Source: Temnothorax longispinosus
Lineage: Eukaryota > Arthropoda > Insecta > Hymenoptera > Formicidae
NCBI RefSeq assembly: GCF_030848805.1
Contig: NC_092366.1
Span: forward strand, 15,938,620-16,002,619
DNA: 64,000 bases
Direction of reading: 5' to 3'
In this document: positions 11,631 through 21,300 of the stretch, in pieces
Numbering within the stretch: position 1 is the stretch's first letter
Layout of the letters: every line of letters begins with the position of its first letter
Notes under the pieces: model-generated
Database searches by the model: none
Told to the model about the DNA's origin: nothing
What the model saw: only the letters and a program-made list of their open reading frames with translations
Position numbers and translations under genes: made by a program

Positions 11631-11936
11631 CCGACTGACGGTGGCCCAGGCTTGCGTCTCTCATTGATTACGCGAGAAAGAGGGAAAATTCTGGTCGTGC
11701 GTGCCTGGAAAGGTAGCGTAGGCGTGGCAACGCGTCGGCGTCTCGGCGCCTTATTCGTTGAAAACTTTGCGCAAAAGCACCGCCCCGGCCGCGCGAGCGC
11801 GGTGTTCTCGGCACGTGTGCGTGAAGCCCAGCTGGGCTTTCGGAGGACCCCGGCACGCCGGTGTAACATTACGGCCTGCGTGTACGTGTGCGAGAGGAAA
11901 GAAGAACGGGGAGGATGCCAGGCGGTTTCCCCGCTA

Positions 11937-11965
11937 CCGCCGCCGCCGCCGCCGCCACCGCCGCC
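11937..11965 (+). repeat. (CCG)n trinucleotide repeat
   Basis: About nine CCG triplets with one CCA interruption. It lies roughly 300 bp downstream of the CGG inverted repeat, in the same block. Confidence 0.8.
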
Positions 11966-12162
11966 TCGGGCCCTCCGCTCTACTCGTCGAGGGCGACGGC
12001 GCCATCATTCCCCGCCAATTTTTTTCAAATGCTGGCTCCCTCTGCTCGGCCGACACCGGAACTGCTGTCCTCTTTCTCTCTTCTACCCCCGTTCATCCCT
12101 CTTTCCGACACGCTTTCTCTCCTCTACCATTTTACCATCCTCTCGCTGTTCCTCTTTCGTAA

Positions 12163-12173
12163 CCCCCCCCCCC
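12163..12173 (+). repeat. C11 mononucleotide run
   Basis: Eleven consecutive C in a pyrimidine-rich context. It is one of four C11 runs in the window (also 16530-16540, 37119-37129 and 47598-47608). Confidence 0.85.
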
Positions 12174-12488
12174 GCTTCCCTGTGCCCTTCCATCGCGCTT
12201 GTTCAGCTTCGTTCGTTCGCGCTTGTCCCTTTTCCGTTCTCGTTCCGGCGATCGCTCTTTTGCTTCCTCCTGCTCTTCGTGCTCGAAGAACAACCGTGTG
12301 GAAGGGCGCGCCGCGAAAAGGGACGGTAAGGACGAGAGCAATAAAGAGGGGGAGATCCTCGAGCGCGACGATAAGCGTCGAGGGGTCTCCGACTCTTCGT
12401 CTCTTCGTTGCGGGACGCGAGGGTCGATTTCCGGTGGTGGGAATTTTTCTCGACGTGGAGGCGACGAACACCACAGCGCTCACCCTCG

Positions 12489-12519
12489 CCCCCCACCCTC
12501 CCTCCCTCCCTCCTCCCCC
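12489..12519 (-). repeat. G-quadruplex-type motif on the minus strand
   Basis: The + strand has six C-tracts of three or more, most separated by one base (C6-A-C3-T-C3-T-C3-T-C3, then TCCT and C5). The minus strand therefore meets the standard four-tract G-quadruplex rule, and the + strand the i-motif rule. Folding is predicted, not shown. Confidence 0.7.
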
Positions 12520-12602
12520 TCGCCCTGTCTCTATCTTCGTTCGCTTTTCCTTTTGCAGCGCTGCAATCGACGACTCTATTACTTCCGCGAAAGGGAGAGA
12601 AA

Positions 12603-12887
12603 ATGCAGCAAACGGAGGAAAACGGGGGAATGGCCGGGGGCTGTTTGACACACGACGAAGGAGAGGGAAGGAGGAGTAGACGCGAGGTGATCGCGCAGCT
12701 GGTAACGCAGACAGGAACCTTCGTCCTTTTCTTCGTTAAGGGCAACTTGTGTCGCGCGTACCTGTTTAGCAATTCTCGAAATGCGACCGGCGCGATTTAT
12801 ATGAGAGACATCGCGTACAATAGTACATCCCCGACTATACATGACGAGGAGCCACATTTATATCGCATTACAAGCGCACCGGGCTGA
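12603..12887 (+). other. Weak small open frame candidate (94 codons)
   Basis: The frame runs from an ATG in the context GAGAAAATGCAG to TGA. It follows a strong acceptor-like site, where a long pyrimidine tract ends in CCTTTTGCAG at about 12559, within the same open frame. The predicted peptide starts MQQTEENGGMAGG and is not low-complexity, but it matches no family I know. There is no good 5' splice site, no AATAAA shortly downstream and no obvious upstream exon. It is most likely chance. Confidence 0.12.
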
Positions 12888-12900
12888 TATATGTTATTCC

Positions 12901-13480
12901 GATAGAATTTCAGCTGGTGGCTAACTATTGTTTTTTACATTCTCTCGGAATAATCCTTTTCTATGATTATTTGTTGCACGGTCTATATCTGTAGTCTCTG
13001 TGTGAGTATCAACAATGATATGAAGAACTCAGGTTGCATTTGATAATTACTTTAATGCCTACATATGTTCGTATATATAATTTTATTAGAATTTTTACAT
13101 GCATACGTATAGCTATGTCCATGTGTTTATCTAAATCCTCAGATACATTTATTATCCAAAAATGATATCGTTATGAAAGTGTGTTGTCTTTTTCTTCTGT
13201 AAAATTAAGTTCATATAGAAGATGACTATCTATCTTTATTTTATGGATAAATTATTTATGATACCAAGAGAGAGAGAGACTTGGTTGCATTGATAATTTT
13301 AATTAGCAAATTGCAATTCCTTTTTTTAAATCATATTTTATGATAACTTGATTTAAAGTATTTAAAAAGAAATGTGATTTAAAATTCATTATAAATACTT
13401 AGAGCGATCAGATGATTTGCATATATTAAAATAATCTCGAATTCGGTCTATAAATGCATACAAAGAAGTCGATTTGTATG
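12901..13480. other. AT-rich non-coding stretch
   Basis: AT-rich DNA. A short GA repeat at 13263-13285 is bracketed by ACCAAG and CTTGGT, giving a 6-bp stem with an 11-base GA loop. Nothing else was recognised. Confidence 0.6.
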
Positions 13481-14460
13481 CAGTCATGTCGCATGTGCGG
13501 TAAACGTTGGCGGTCTCGCTGCAAGCGATCCTAAGACATTCATTGCGGGAAACCGGAACGATAGGCATCCGCGATGATGGCATACCTTGACGGCGGCAGC
13601 CGATCGCGGGGCGCACGTGTCTCGAACCGCGGAGAACGCGTGCGCGTATTGACACGCGCTGATCGAACGCAGTGACGCGCGGGCCTCGTCACGAGGGCGA
13701 ACCAATACGGCGTGATCCAGGCCGGTATATATCCACCACGACCACGTGCGCGCCCCGAAGTAGGCATTCACCTACAAAGGTAGGCCACGCTGCCGGGGTT
13801 AATAAGTAGTTGTCGTTCTATCTCCGTGAGGCGAAACATCCCCCCGGACATCCAACCGTCCGACCACCCGCCCACCACCCCTGCGTCAGGCGAGGGCGTT
13901 GAAAAATCAGTCTCCTTACAAAAAGGGCTCGTTGAAAGGGACCGCGTAAGGGTGGGATTCCACGCGGGAGACCGGGATGGCCGGACGGAACGTCGGAAGG
14001 GGGGAACGAGTGAGTTTGAAGGGGGATGGAAAAGTAGTAACGGCGTGTGGTTGGGGGAGGGGAGTGGGAAGGCGGGAAATCGGGCAACGTAAATACAGAG
14101 CACGTTGCTATGCGCCGTAAGCGTCCGCCCAGCCACCCTTTTTACAAAGGGTGCCCTGAAAGTACGGTACGTGTTACCGCCGGGTAAAAAGGAACGAATG
14201 AATAAATTAGCCTCCACCCATGTGCGACGACGTAGAGAGAAGGGTCGGGCGTATCGCGCGCGGCACGCCATTTTGGAGAACGAAGGTCCCCCCACGGGGA
14301 AAGGACACGGCGTACGAAGGATTCTTCTAGTCGCTCGATGCATTTTACATAGACCTCACGGCCTTCCGCTTTTTTTCCCCCTCATCTATTCACCTTTTCG
14401 AATTATCGCCCCGTTCTTCGATCAGCCCATTCGTGATCATTCATGAGAAGAAAGTGGATC
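13481..14460. other. CpG-rich block with G-rich core
   Basis: G-rich on the + strand at 13980-14090, including a four-tract G-quadruplex motif. The minus-strand frame of 191 codons (13768-14343) is Pro/Arg/Ser-rich low-complexity and shows no domain. A YY1/Pho-like word GCCATTTTG lies at 14267. Confidence 0.6.
14053..14076 (+). repeat. G-quadruplex-type motif
   Basis: Four G-tracts G5-A-G4-AGT-G3-AAGGC-G3, with loops of 1, 3 and 5 bases, meet the standard rule. A further GGG follows at 14082. Confidence 0.75.
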
Positions 14461-15550
14461 GCCACCCTAATAATGATAATGTCGCGGAATGCCGACATAT
14501 TCATATTATGTTAAACGTTTCGTTAATATGAAACATACTTTATATGAATAAAAAAATTATGGGAACATTAGAGAAAGATTAATTCTTTTCAAATAATTAA
14601 CTAGCTTAAGATATATATATTTTTACATTTTTTAAGTATTAGAAGGTAATAATTAACATTGTATTTATATAATGAGATTTTTCTGTAGATAATAATTTTG
14701 TAAGATGACTAAATCCGTCGCATAATTTTATTCCGCTCGTGAGCCCCGCGTTTGTAGTGGAAGGGCAATGATTCGATCGGTAACAACGTTCCATCATGAA
14801 TTCGAAATGGTAAATAGCAATAATTAAATCGGAAGTCGAGCGAATTCCGCACGTTGCACCGATGAATTCGACATAATCGCCGACAGATTAACCAATAGCG
14901 TCGCTAATCACTACCGGACGCGACAAGCTCGCGTTAGTTGTATATACTAGTAATAAATCGTGCGGCGCGTTTGACGGCCGAAATCGAAATCGAAACTCTC
15001 CAGGGAGGAAGGCGGGCATTTGCTCGCAAGAATGGTTGCTTGTTTTACGAAAGAGAAGAGGAATTGCGCGAGATTTGCCTTTTATCGAAACTGTGCGTTA
15101 TGTATATATTTATTTATTCATCATGCCGATTAAACTCCGCATTTATCTCGAAACATTCCTTAAATACTGCACATCTAATAACAAATTCAAACTTTATGGA
15201 ATATTAATTTGCCGCAGCGATTAAATTTCGTAAAATGAAACAACATGTCCGTCAACCGATATTATATAGATAAGCGTAAACATTGCGGTGGTATTTTGAT
15301 ACTAAACCCCTAAATGCGTACGGTGCATTCAGGTATAATAATTAATTCGCATGATAATTATCGTGGGATTCTCTCGGACAAAAGATAGACTTAATCGATT
15401 GGAAAGTGACGCTAATCGTCGATGTCCTTTTCGGAATCGATAACCGGCTGGAAATACAAAGTGGCCGATCTACAGGACGATTGGAATCGAGGGAGTAGGA
15501 GAAAGAACGAATCGCGCGCGCGGGAGAAAAAAAGAATTCGTTTAATATCC
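14461..15550. other. Mixed AT-rich non-coding stretch
   Basis: AT-rich to about 14720, then balanced with scattered CpG. Frames under 90 codons show no domain. No repeat or RNA gene was recognised. Confidence 0.55.
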
Positions 15551-15661
15551 AATTTCCGAGACGTCAATCCTTTAACAAATTACTAGTCATCTCTGCGAGA
15601 GGGCTACAAGCTCGAAGCACATCTCATTTCCCGTCTTTTTCATCTGTCCGCGAAAGAACGG

Positions 15662-15703
15662 ACGTGCACGCGTGCATACGTGCATGAATGCGTACGTGCG
15701 TAC
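15662..15703. repeat. Two adjacent alternating purine/pyrimidine tracts
   Basis: Strict alternation over 15662-15686 (25 bp) and 15688-15703 (16 bp), interrupted by a single A-A step. The tracts are built of ACGTGC, GCATAC and TGCGTA words and are Z-DNA-prone by composition. Confidence 0.65.
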
Positions 15704-16212
15704 CCAGGAGTTTGCAGTACCGTGCCTGAATTTACAATGTCCCTTTATACCACGGTATATATACGTCCGCCAGACACGAGATTCATCCGCCGTTCTAACG
15801 ATTGCGAGTTCACGTTTTTGTTCGGTCATCTTCATCAAATACGCGTCCCTCCTTGCGTCTGTAAAGATAAAAGAAGAAGCGCGTTAGTTCAACGTGCAAT
15901 AAAAACAGCATTCCCGTGACGTTCTCGCGCGCTCTATCGAATATGTCTCTGGGAAATTGATCGCGGACGATCGCCATCGGAAAAAGCTCGTCGAAACGTT
16001 GATATACACACGGACACGTACACTTATACTCTCACGGTCTTGGGAAATCCCCGCGCGTATATCGCGCGTATTCTCGCCTCGCGCTACCGCCAAGGTATAT
16101 AGCTTCATTTCGCCGGATGTCCCTCTCGTTTTGCTTTCTCGCGGATGTCCGAACGCTTCGGCCGCACCCACCATAGATCGGTGGAAAAGGGTCGCCGCGC
16201 GGCGCGGTCGGC

Positions 16213-16244
16213 CGGTCGGTCGGTCGGTCGGTCGCTCGCTCGCT
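16213..16244 (+). repeat. (CGGT)5(CGCT)3 tetranucleotide repeat
   Basis: Five CGGT units followed directly by three CGCT units. The clean switch from one variant to the other looks like a single substitution that later spread by slippage. Confidence 0.85.
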
Positions 16245-16529
16245 CATCGCGGTCGGTGGGGGAAGAGTTGCTCAGAGATAGTAAGCTCATTTATACCTGG
16301 GACGTGCTTGCGAGGTAAAACTGCTGAAAAATGATATCCGAGCCCGCGTCCCGCGGATTCCCGTCCGCCATGGCCATCGCCGCGCTGCGTTACCATCGCA
16401 CACAGTCGGAACCGCGTCCCTCGCCCTCGCCCCCGTTCGCATCCGCCCTCCTAGCCCTCATCACTGCCCTCGCCGCCCGCGGTCTCATATCGCAGATAGG
16501 AAATTCTATCCTTCCGTTTTCGTTGCGCG

Positions 16530-16540
16530 CCCCCCCCCCC
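16530..16540 (+). repeat. C11 mononucleotide run
   Basis: Eleven consecutive C inside a C-rich stretch; second of the four C11 runs in the window. Confidence 0.85.
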
Positions 16541-17248
16541 GTCCCGTCGTTTCCACCTTCGCCACCCCCCGCGGCACGGCCGGTGCGGCCCCACGACGGC
16601 AACTATTAAAATCTGGGATTCCATTTAACGGTTCACGGCAAAAGACTGAATATTTTCATGGATAATTCGCGCGATGAAATGTTACGGCGCTGCGTTACAT
16701 CGGTGAAATGTTTTAAAAGCGTCGGCGCTGCGCGGCGGTTGAACTACTTTACAATTCCGCGAGAAATGTTACGATTCGATGGGGTTATTTGCGATAGATT
16801 GGAACATTGTCAAAATATTTCCCTTCGTTTCGACGGCTGGATAATTACACGTGGAAATTCGTTACCTCCACAGGTAGAAATATATACCTTCCCTTCCTCA
16901 CGAGTCGATTGAGCCATAATTGAGCGATAGTGATGAGCGCTGCGTTTATCTTTTATTACTATAGCGCACATTGTATCCTATATTTAGCGTCAATGTAGTC
17001 GTCGATGATCTTCAAACCGTGAATACATCACATCGAACATGTAACGATTAGAATATCTATTAGTTTCAATGTTGTTTTATAATTGAAACGAGAAACGGAT
17101 GGGAGAGAATGAGTCCGTCTTTTCTGATACGCGTCGTGCATTCAATTTTCTTCGCGCGCGCAGTAGATTCTTAATCACCGAAGGCATTCTGTCGAGTTTA
17201 CGGAGTGGAAACGCGGTGGCTAGAAAGTGACTCGCGGTCGCGGGATTC

Positions 17249-17272
17249 GGAGGAGGAGGAGGAGGAGGAGGA
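17249..17272 (+). repeat. (GGA)8 trinucleotide repeat
   Basis: Eight perfect GGA units, followed by a looser purine-rich run (GAACAAGAGAACGAGGACGA). Confidence 0.85.
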
Positions 17273-17398
17273 ACAAGAGAACGAGGACGAGGAAGGTGGG
17301 ACATGCGAGATGGAGGAGCAGTCGGTCTCACGGCAAAAAGAGCTGGACGAAGGTTAGATTAATGGTTGAGAAATGCAAATTGTCCGGTAACCCCCGGA

Positions 17399-17431
17399 GG
17401 GAGGGGGCGGCCGAGGGGGCCAGAAGGGGGG
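17399..17431 (+). repeat. G-quadruplex-type motif
   Basis: Tracts G3-A-G5-CGGCCGA-G5-CCAGAA-G6, with loops of 1, 7 and 6 bases, meet the standard four-tract rule. Confidence 0.7.
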
Positions 17432-18392
17432 CATGCGGTGGCCTCTCCTGTGGGTGGATAACGGCGTCTCACCCGCTTACCAACCAGCAAAAACCCCTTA
17501 GAAATATATCGTAGGTCATTTCCCTTGCTAAACTCGAGGAGAAAAAATTGCCAGCGAACCCTGGAACCGACCGTGCCGCCGCGTCCACGAACTCACACCC
17601 CCCCCCCTTCTCATGCCCGGCCACCCACTAACTTCCCGCCGCCCTCTTCCCAGTCTCTCGTCCCATCTCGCCTCATCCCGTTAACCAGCCTCGGACCGAC
17701 ATCCAGAAAGCGGACTGACCAACCGACTGCCGCCTCCCGGCGCCTTTTTCGCAGCGCGGAACACGCGCCTCCGCGGAAGGAGAAACGCCAGGATATATAT
17801 GCGGGGCACGGAACAGAAAAATGGCCGCGAATTTGTTTTGGGTAGGTGAGGGACGAGCGTTACGCGAACGGCGCGGTGGCACGGCCCCACGGGGGGATAC
17901 GGGAGCGTGTGCGTGGAATTCCTATGCCGAAAAGGGTGGCATTTACAGACGGAACCGGATAATCGGCGATAGTTTATTTTTGCTAGCGTCCCCCTCCCAT
18001 GTTCCCTTTCAATTCACTCGACCGATTTATCGACTATGTTCAATTGATTATTCGAAGCTACGTTCTACCTTTTTTTCCCCGTCCATTCATTTTGAACCTC
18101 ATGTCTTGTACTTGATCAACATATTGGGAGAATTTTAGGAAATCTATTTAAATAAAATGATTTCAGTTTTGAAATTTTTTGAATATTGGTTATATGTCTG
18201 TCTCTCATCGATAGTATTTGGGAGCTGTTTCCTCTAATTGATTGATTGAGACTGTCCTGCTTTTATTTTCTTCGTGGAAATCCATCTTGCAATCTTTCCA
18301 ACAACAATAACTTGTTCTTTATATTTAAATTGCGTTTTTAATGGAAAATAATTTTTACTTATTAATTATGTTATTAATTATTTATTAATTAC

Positions 18393-18427
18393 GAATTAAC
18401 ATAATTACGAATTAATTATGTTAATTC
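18393..18427. repeat. Perfect 14-bp inverted repeat, 7-base loop
   Basis: GAATTAACATAATT at 18393-18406 and its exact reverse complement at 18414-18427 flank the loop ACGAATT. The arms are AT-rich, so a cruciform or hairpin is plausible. It sits 28 bp before the bulged hairpin at 18456-18503. Confidence 0.8.
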
Positions 18428-18455
18428 ATATATAGAATCCCTAAATTAATCTGAA

Positions 18456-18503
18456 CAGAGATTGTCTATTTTCAATGTTCGTGAAAATAGAAAACAATCT
18501 CTG
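18456..18503 (+). repeat. Bulged hairpin, 19 paired bases
   Basis: CAGAGATTGT (18456) pairs with ACAATCTCTG (18494), and CTATTTTCA (18466) pairs with TGAAAATAG (18482). There is one 3-base AAA bulge and a 7-base loop ATGTTCG. All 19 pairs are Watson-Crick. It is shorter than a typical animal pre-microRNA (about 60-70 nt) and matches no microRNA seed I recognise. A remnant of a small inverted-repeat transposon (MITE) is an alternative. Confidence 0.6.
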
Positions 18504-18977
18504 AAATTACAAAAATTTTAATATCAATCAAATTATTAAAAGTTAATTTTACAAACTATAATTAAATTAGTTTAATTAATTAAAAGAATTAATATTACCG
18601 AGTGTACCGCGAGTATCCAAAAATTATGCCCATCCGCGGCTTTTTATTCTTGCTGAGAGATCGATTATTATTTACGAAAACTCGTAACTGTGATTTTATA
18701 AATTTTTTTCAAGTAATAATATTTGCGCTACTTTGTAGTGTATCGATAAAAAAAAATATATACAGGCCTTAAAGAGCACGGTTCGGTACATCGGGTGATA
18801 AAAAATCCCGTTACAGCGCGTCACGTCGTGTCCGTTTCATCAAATCTTCCGACCGATAAAGAGCGATGCCTCGGTATCAACCTGTGGCGTCCTTCCACCA
18901 GGACGCCCGCGTACCAATATTGGCGCATCTCGGTCGTTCGGACGTAGTGTCAATCGCGTCACTTCATCCGTGCACAT

Positions 18978-19022
18978 TGCGCGCGCGCGCGCACATACGT
19001 GTACACACATATACATACATAT
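18978..19022. repeat. 45-bp perfectly alternating purine/pyrimidine tract
   Basis: Every step from 18978 to 19022 alternates pyrimidine and purine. It begins with a (GC)7-like run, passes through CACATACGTG and ends in (CA/TA) steps. GC-rich alternation next to CA/TA alternation is a classic Z-DNA-forming arrangement, with the AT-rich end easy to melt. No gene lies beside it. Confidence 0.85.
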
Positions 19023-20055
19023 TCGACCCGGTTCTTTTTTGCTACATGCATACTCGTATAATCTTTGTTTTATTCGATTTATCGTTCTCACGTGAAAGTC
19101 GCTTTATAGGAAACAACGTTCTTTTTTTTTTGCACACGTCGAAATAATAGATCGGATCGTTTAAGAATCTCAAACATTTTTATTAGCTTCTTAATTTACA
19201 TCAAAGCCTGTCTGTTCAAGACAGCAGCGCTCCTCATTTGCGAGGTGCATCACTCGGACGGCGGGGAGTCCGCTTGAAAAATAAATGAGAAGTTTTAATA
19301 AAGCACGGTACGCTAAAAATTAAAAAAAAAAAAAAACCAAAGAAACGAAATGCGAAAAAAATGTCAGCCGGGACGGCAGAAGTTGCGCAACATGTGAATA
19401 TGCGAACGCGGAGGAAGTTACATTTCCGTTTCGTGCAACGAAGAGGCGCGGCAGCGGCGGTGGCGGCGCGCGGCCAGTATTTTGCAATTAACGCATTCTT
19501 TAATCCCCGGTAACTGCTGAATATTTCCGCATTTGCCTCTGGCACACCGTACCCGCCGCGGCGTTGTAGCGGCCCCGGTAACGGCTGGTACCGGCGATAA
19601 TCGTGAGGCCACCCCTCGCTTATGCCGCCAGTATAACGGCCGCTAAGAGTTGCGCGCCGTTGCGAGGACACGGCTGTACGCGCGCGTAAATCTCGGAAGG
19701 CGTTTTCCGGGGGGAGGGGGGGATGAAGTCGCGGGGGCGTCGTTTAAAACGTGAGATTCCCGGGGAAACGAAAAAAACGCGGGGATATACCTGAAAACCT
19801 CCTGGCGGACGGTCGCGACCGAAGGAGGTGTGCGCACCAGGGGGAAAGGAGGAAATGATGAAAAAAGGCGGCTGGACGAGAGAAGCGGGGTACACTTATT
19901 TTCATTCCCGCCACCTCAGTCGGAAGAGGGTCCTGCGGGAGAACTGCGCGCGGCCTCATTTGTTACCCTTAATGTCCTTGCAGCCTCCTCCTGTCCTCCT
20001 GTCCCGCTGCCTCCGAGATCTTATGAGGGAGAGGGCGCCCGGGAGTTACCGTCGC

Positions 20056-20092
20056 TGTGTGCACGCACGTATATGTGCGTACGTGTGCGCGC
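20056..20092. repeat. 37-bp alternating purine/pyrimidine tract
   Basis: Strict alternation of TG, CA, CG and TA steps. An internal 6-bp inverted repeat (ACGCAC, GTATAT, GTGCGT) also allows a small hairpin. Confidence 0.8.
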
Positions 20093-20707
20093 CTGTATGC
20101 GCGATATGGCCTTAGCGGTAGCCCTCTCCAGGAATATATTTCAGGAATTATGGGAAATTCTATCGAGCAATGTACCGTAATGATTTATCGCTGCCGGCAT
20201 CCGCGAAAGTAATAATGGAGAACGTATCGCCCTCTCCTTTGGCGAACGGCTTGGTGCGCCGTCCCCACCGTAATCTCGTCGCTCCAATTTCGAGATCTTC
20301 TATTTTTCAACTTTTTTTTCTCCGCCGCCTCTGGTGACAGTATGAAAATATATAATGCCGCAGGAACTAAATAATTATTATTCTATATTAGTCTATATCT
20401 TTTTGGGGAATTGAATTTTTCGACACTTTGAAGGAGAGTTTACTAGATAGTAATCTAATTGTATGCATAAATATTACTAAAATAATGTGTAAAAGACAAA
20501 ATAATTTCTGTAATCCTTTGACTTCCACTGCTGTTTATCATTAGTCAAATAAATAACAGGGTGAAATTTCATCATTGAGATCGTTAATTTTAAGGGTGAC
20601 ACATGTGCGTAGGGTAGCTTCGATTTCATAAACTGTATCTTGATGCGTGTCGCGCCGTCGAAGATTTTTTTCGATCTCACTTTCTATATCGCGACGCTTG
20701 ACACCCT

Positions 20708-20719
20708 CCATATATATGG
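20708..20719. repeat. 12-bp palindrome CCATATATATGG
   Basis: Perfectly self-complementary and CArG-like, but with eight central A/T instead of the six of a consensus SRF/MADS site. It is therefore noted as a palindrome only. Confidence 0.4.
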
Positions 20720-21300
20720 TAGAACGCCTATATTTGAAAAACCGTTGGAACGGGAGCTCCTCGAGAGGAAGTTGCCTCGGAGTAATTAACGATTACCAAT
20801 CAGCAGCTCCCACTTGGATTCTCTCGAGGACGGTAGTTAGGAGGGTCGGTATGGTTTCCACGGTGAACGCGAGAGGAGACGCGGGGTTGGAAGAGAGGAG
20901 ACGCGGAGACAGAGGAAGAGAAAGAGTGGACGACGTGTGGTCGTTTGCTAATATGAATGTCCTGTCAGTAGCAGCGGCTCCTTGCCAAGAACGTACCGCT
21001 TGCTAATATGGCCGGTTGAAGGGAATATTTACGAGGGTGAAAAAAATATCGCCGCGATACCCCCGGTCACCTTCCTCCGTCATCTCCGGTTTGATGAGGG
21101 ATCCACCCGTTACCCGGGGTATGAAGGCGCGAATTGGATTTTCTGGGAATCAATTAGGATGCTCCTCCACGCGTGCTTATTCTTCGCGATCTGTATGTGT
21201 CAGTACGAAAAACCGTTGTAGATGCGGAAGAATTTTTCATCGCGGTGGTACAGCTTCCGTGTGGTTTTTTACACACACAATCGTACGCATGTCGATAGAG

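Larger units (their letters stand above)
10801..12900. other. CpG-rich block with CGG/CCG repeats
   Basis: Contains (CGG)n at 11531-11582, its inverted counterpart at 11606-11633, another (CCG)n at 11937-11965, a C11 run at 12163-12173 and a multi-tract C-rich motif at 12489-12519. A short TCTCTC run at about 11480-11496 precedes the CGG repeat. Open frames of up to 263 codons are Pro/Ala/Arg/Ser low-complexity. CGG-rich CpG blocks often sit in promoters or 5' UTRs of developmental genes, but no start site or exon can be fixed here. Confidence 0.6.
15551..18030. other. CpG-rich mosaic block
   Basis: Contains alternating tracts at 15662-15703, a CGGT/CGCT tetranucleotide repeat at 16213-16244, a C11 run at 16530, (GGA)8 at 17249, a G-quadruplex motif at 17399-17431 and a C10 run at 17598-17607. 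Open frames of up to 125 codons are low-complexity. No exon is supported. Confidence 0.6.
18031..18840. other. AT-rich stretch with inverted repeats
   Basis: Very AT-rich, with repeated TTAATTA words. It contains a perfect 14-bp inverted repeat and a longer bulged hairpin within 110 bp of each other (listed separately). No coding potential. Confidence 0.65.
18841..21300. other. CpG-rich mosaic block
   Basis: Carries two strictly alternating tracts (18978-19022 and 20056-20092), an A15 run (19322-19336), a 14-base word GAGAGGAGACGCGG repeated at 20872 and 20893, and the palindrome CCATATATATGG at 20708-20719. Frames of up to 145 codons are Arg/Pro/Ser biased. An AT-rich patch lies at 20340-20640. 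No exon is supported. Confidence 0.6.

Noticed and set aside
11249..11869. 206-codon minus-strand frame with a poly-Pro stretch
   Set aside because: The poly-Pro is the complement of the CGG repeat; flanking residues are unremarkable and the frame is open because of the repeat and GC content.
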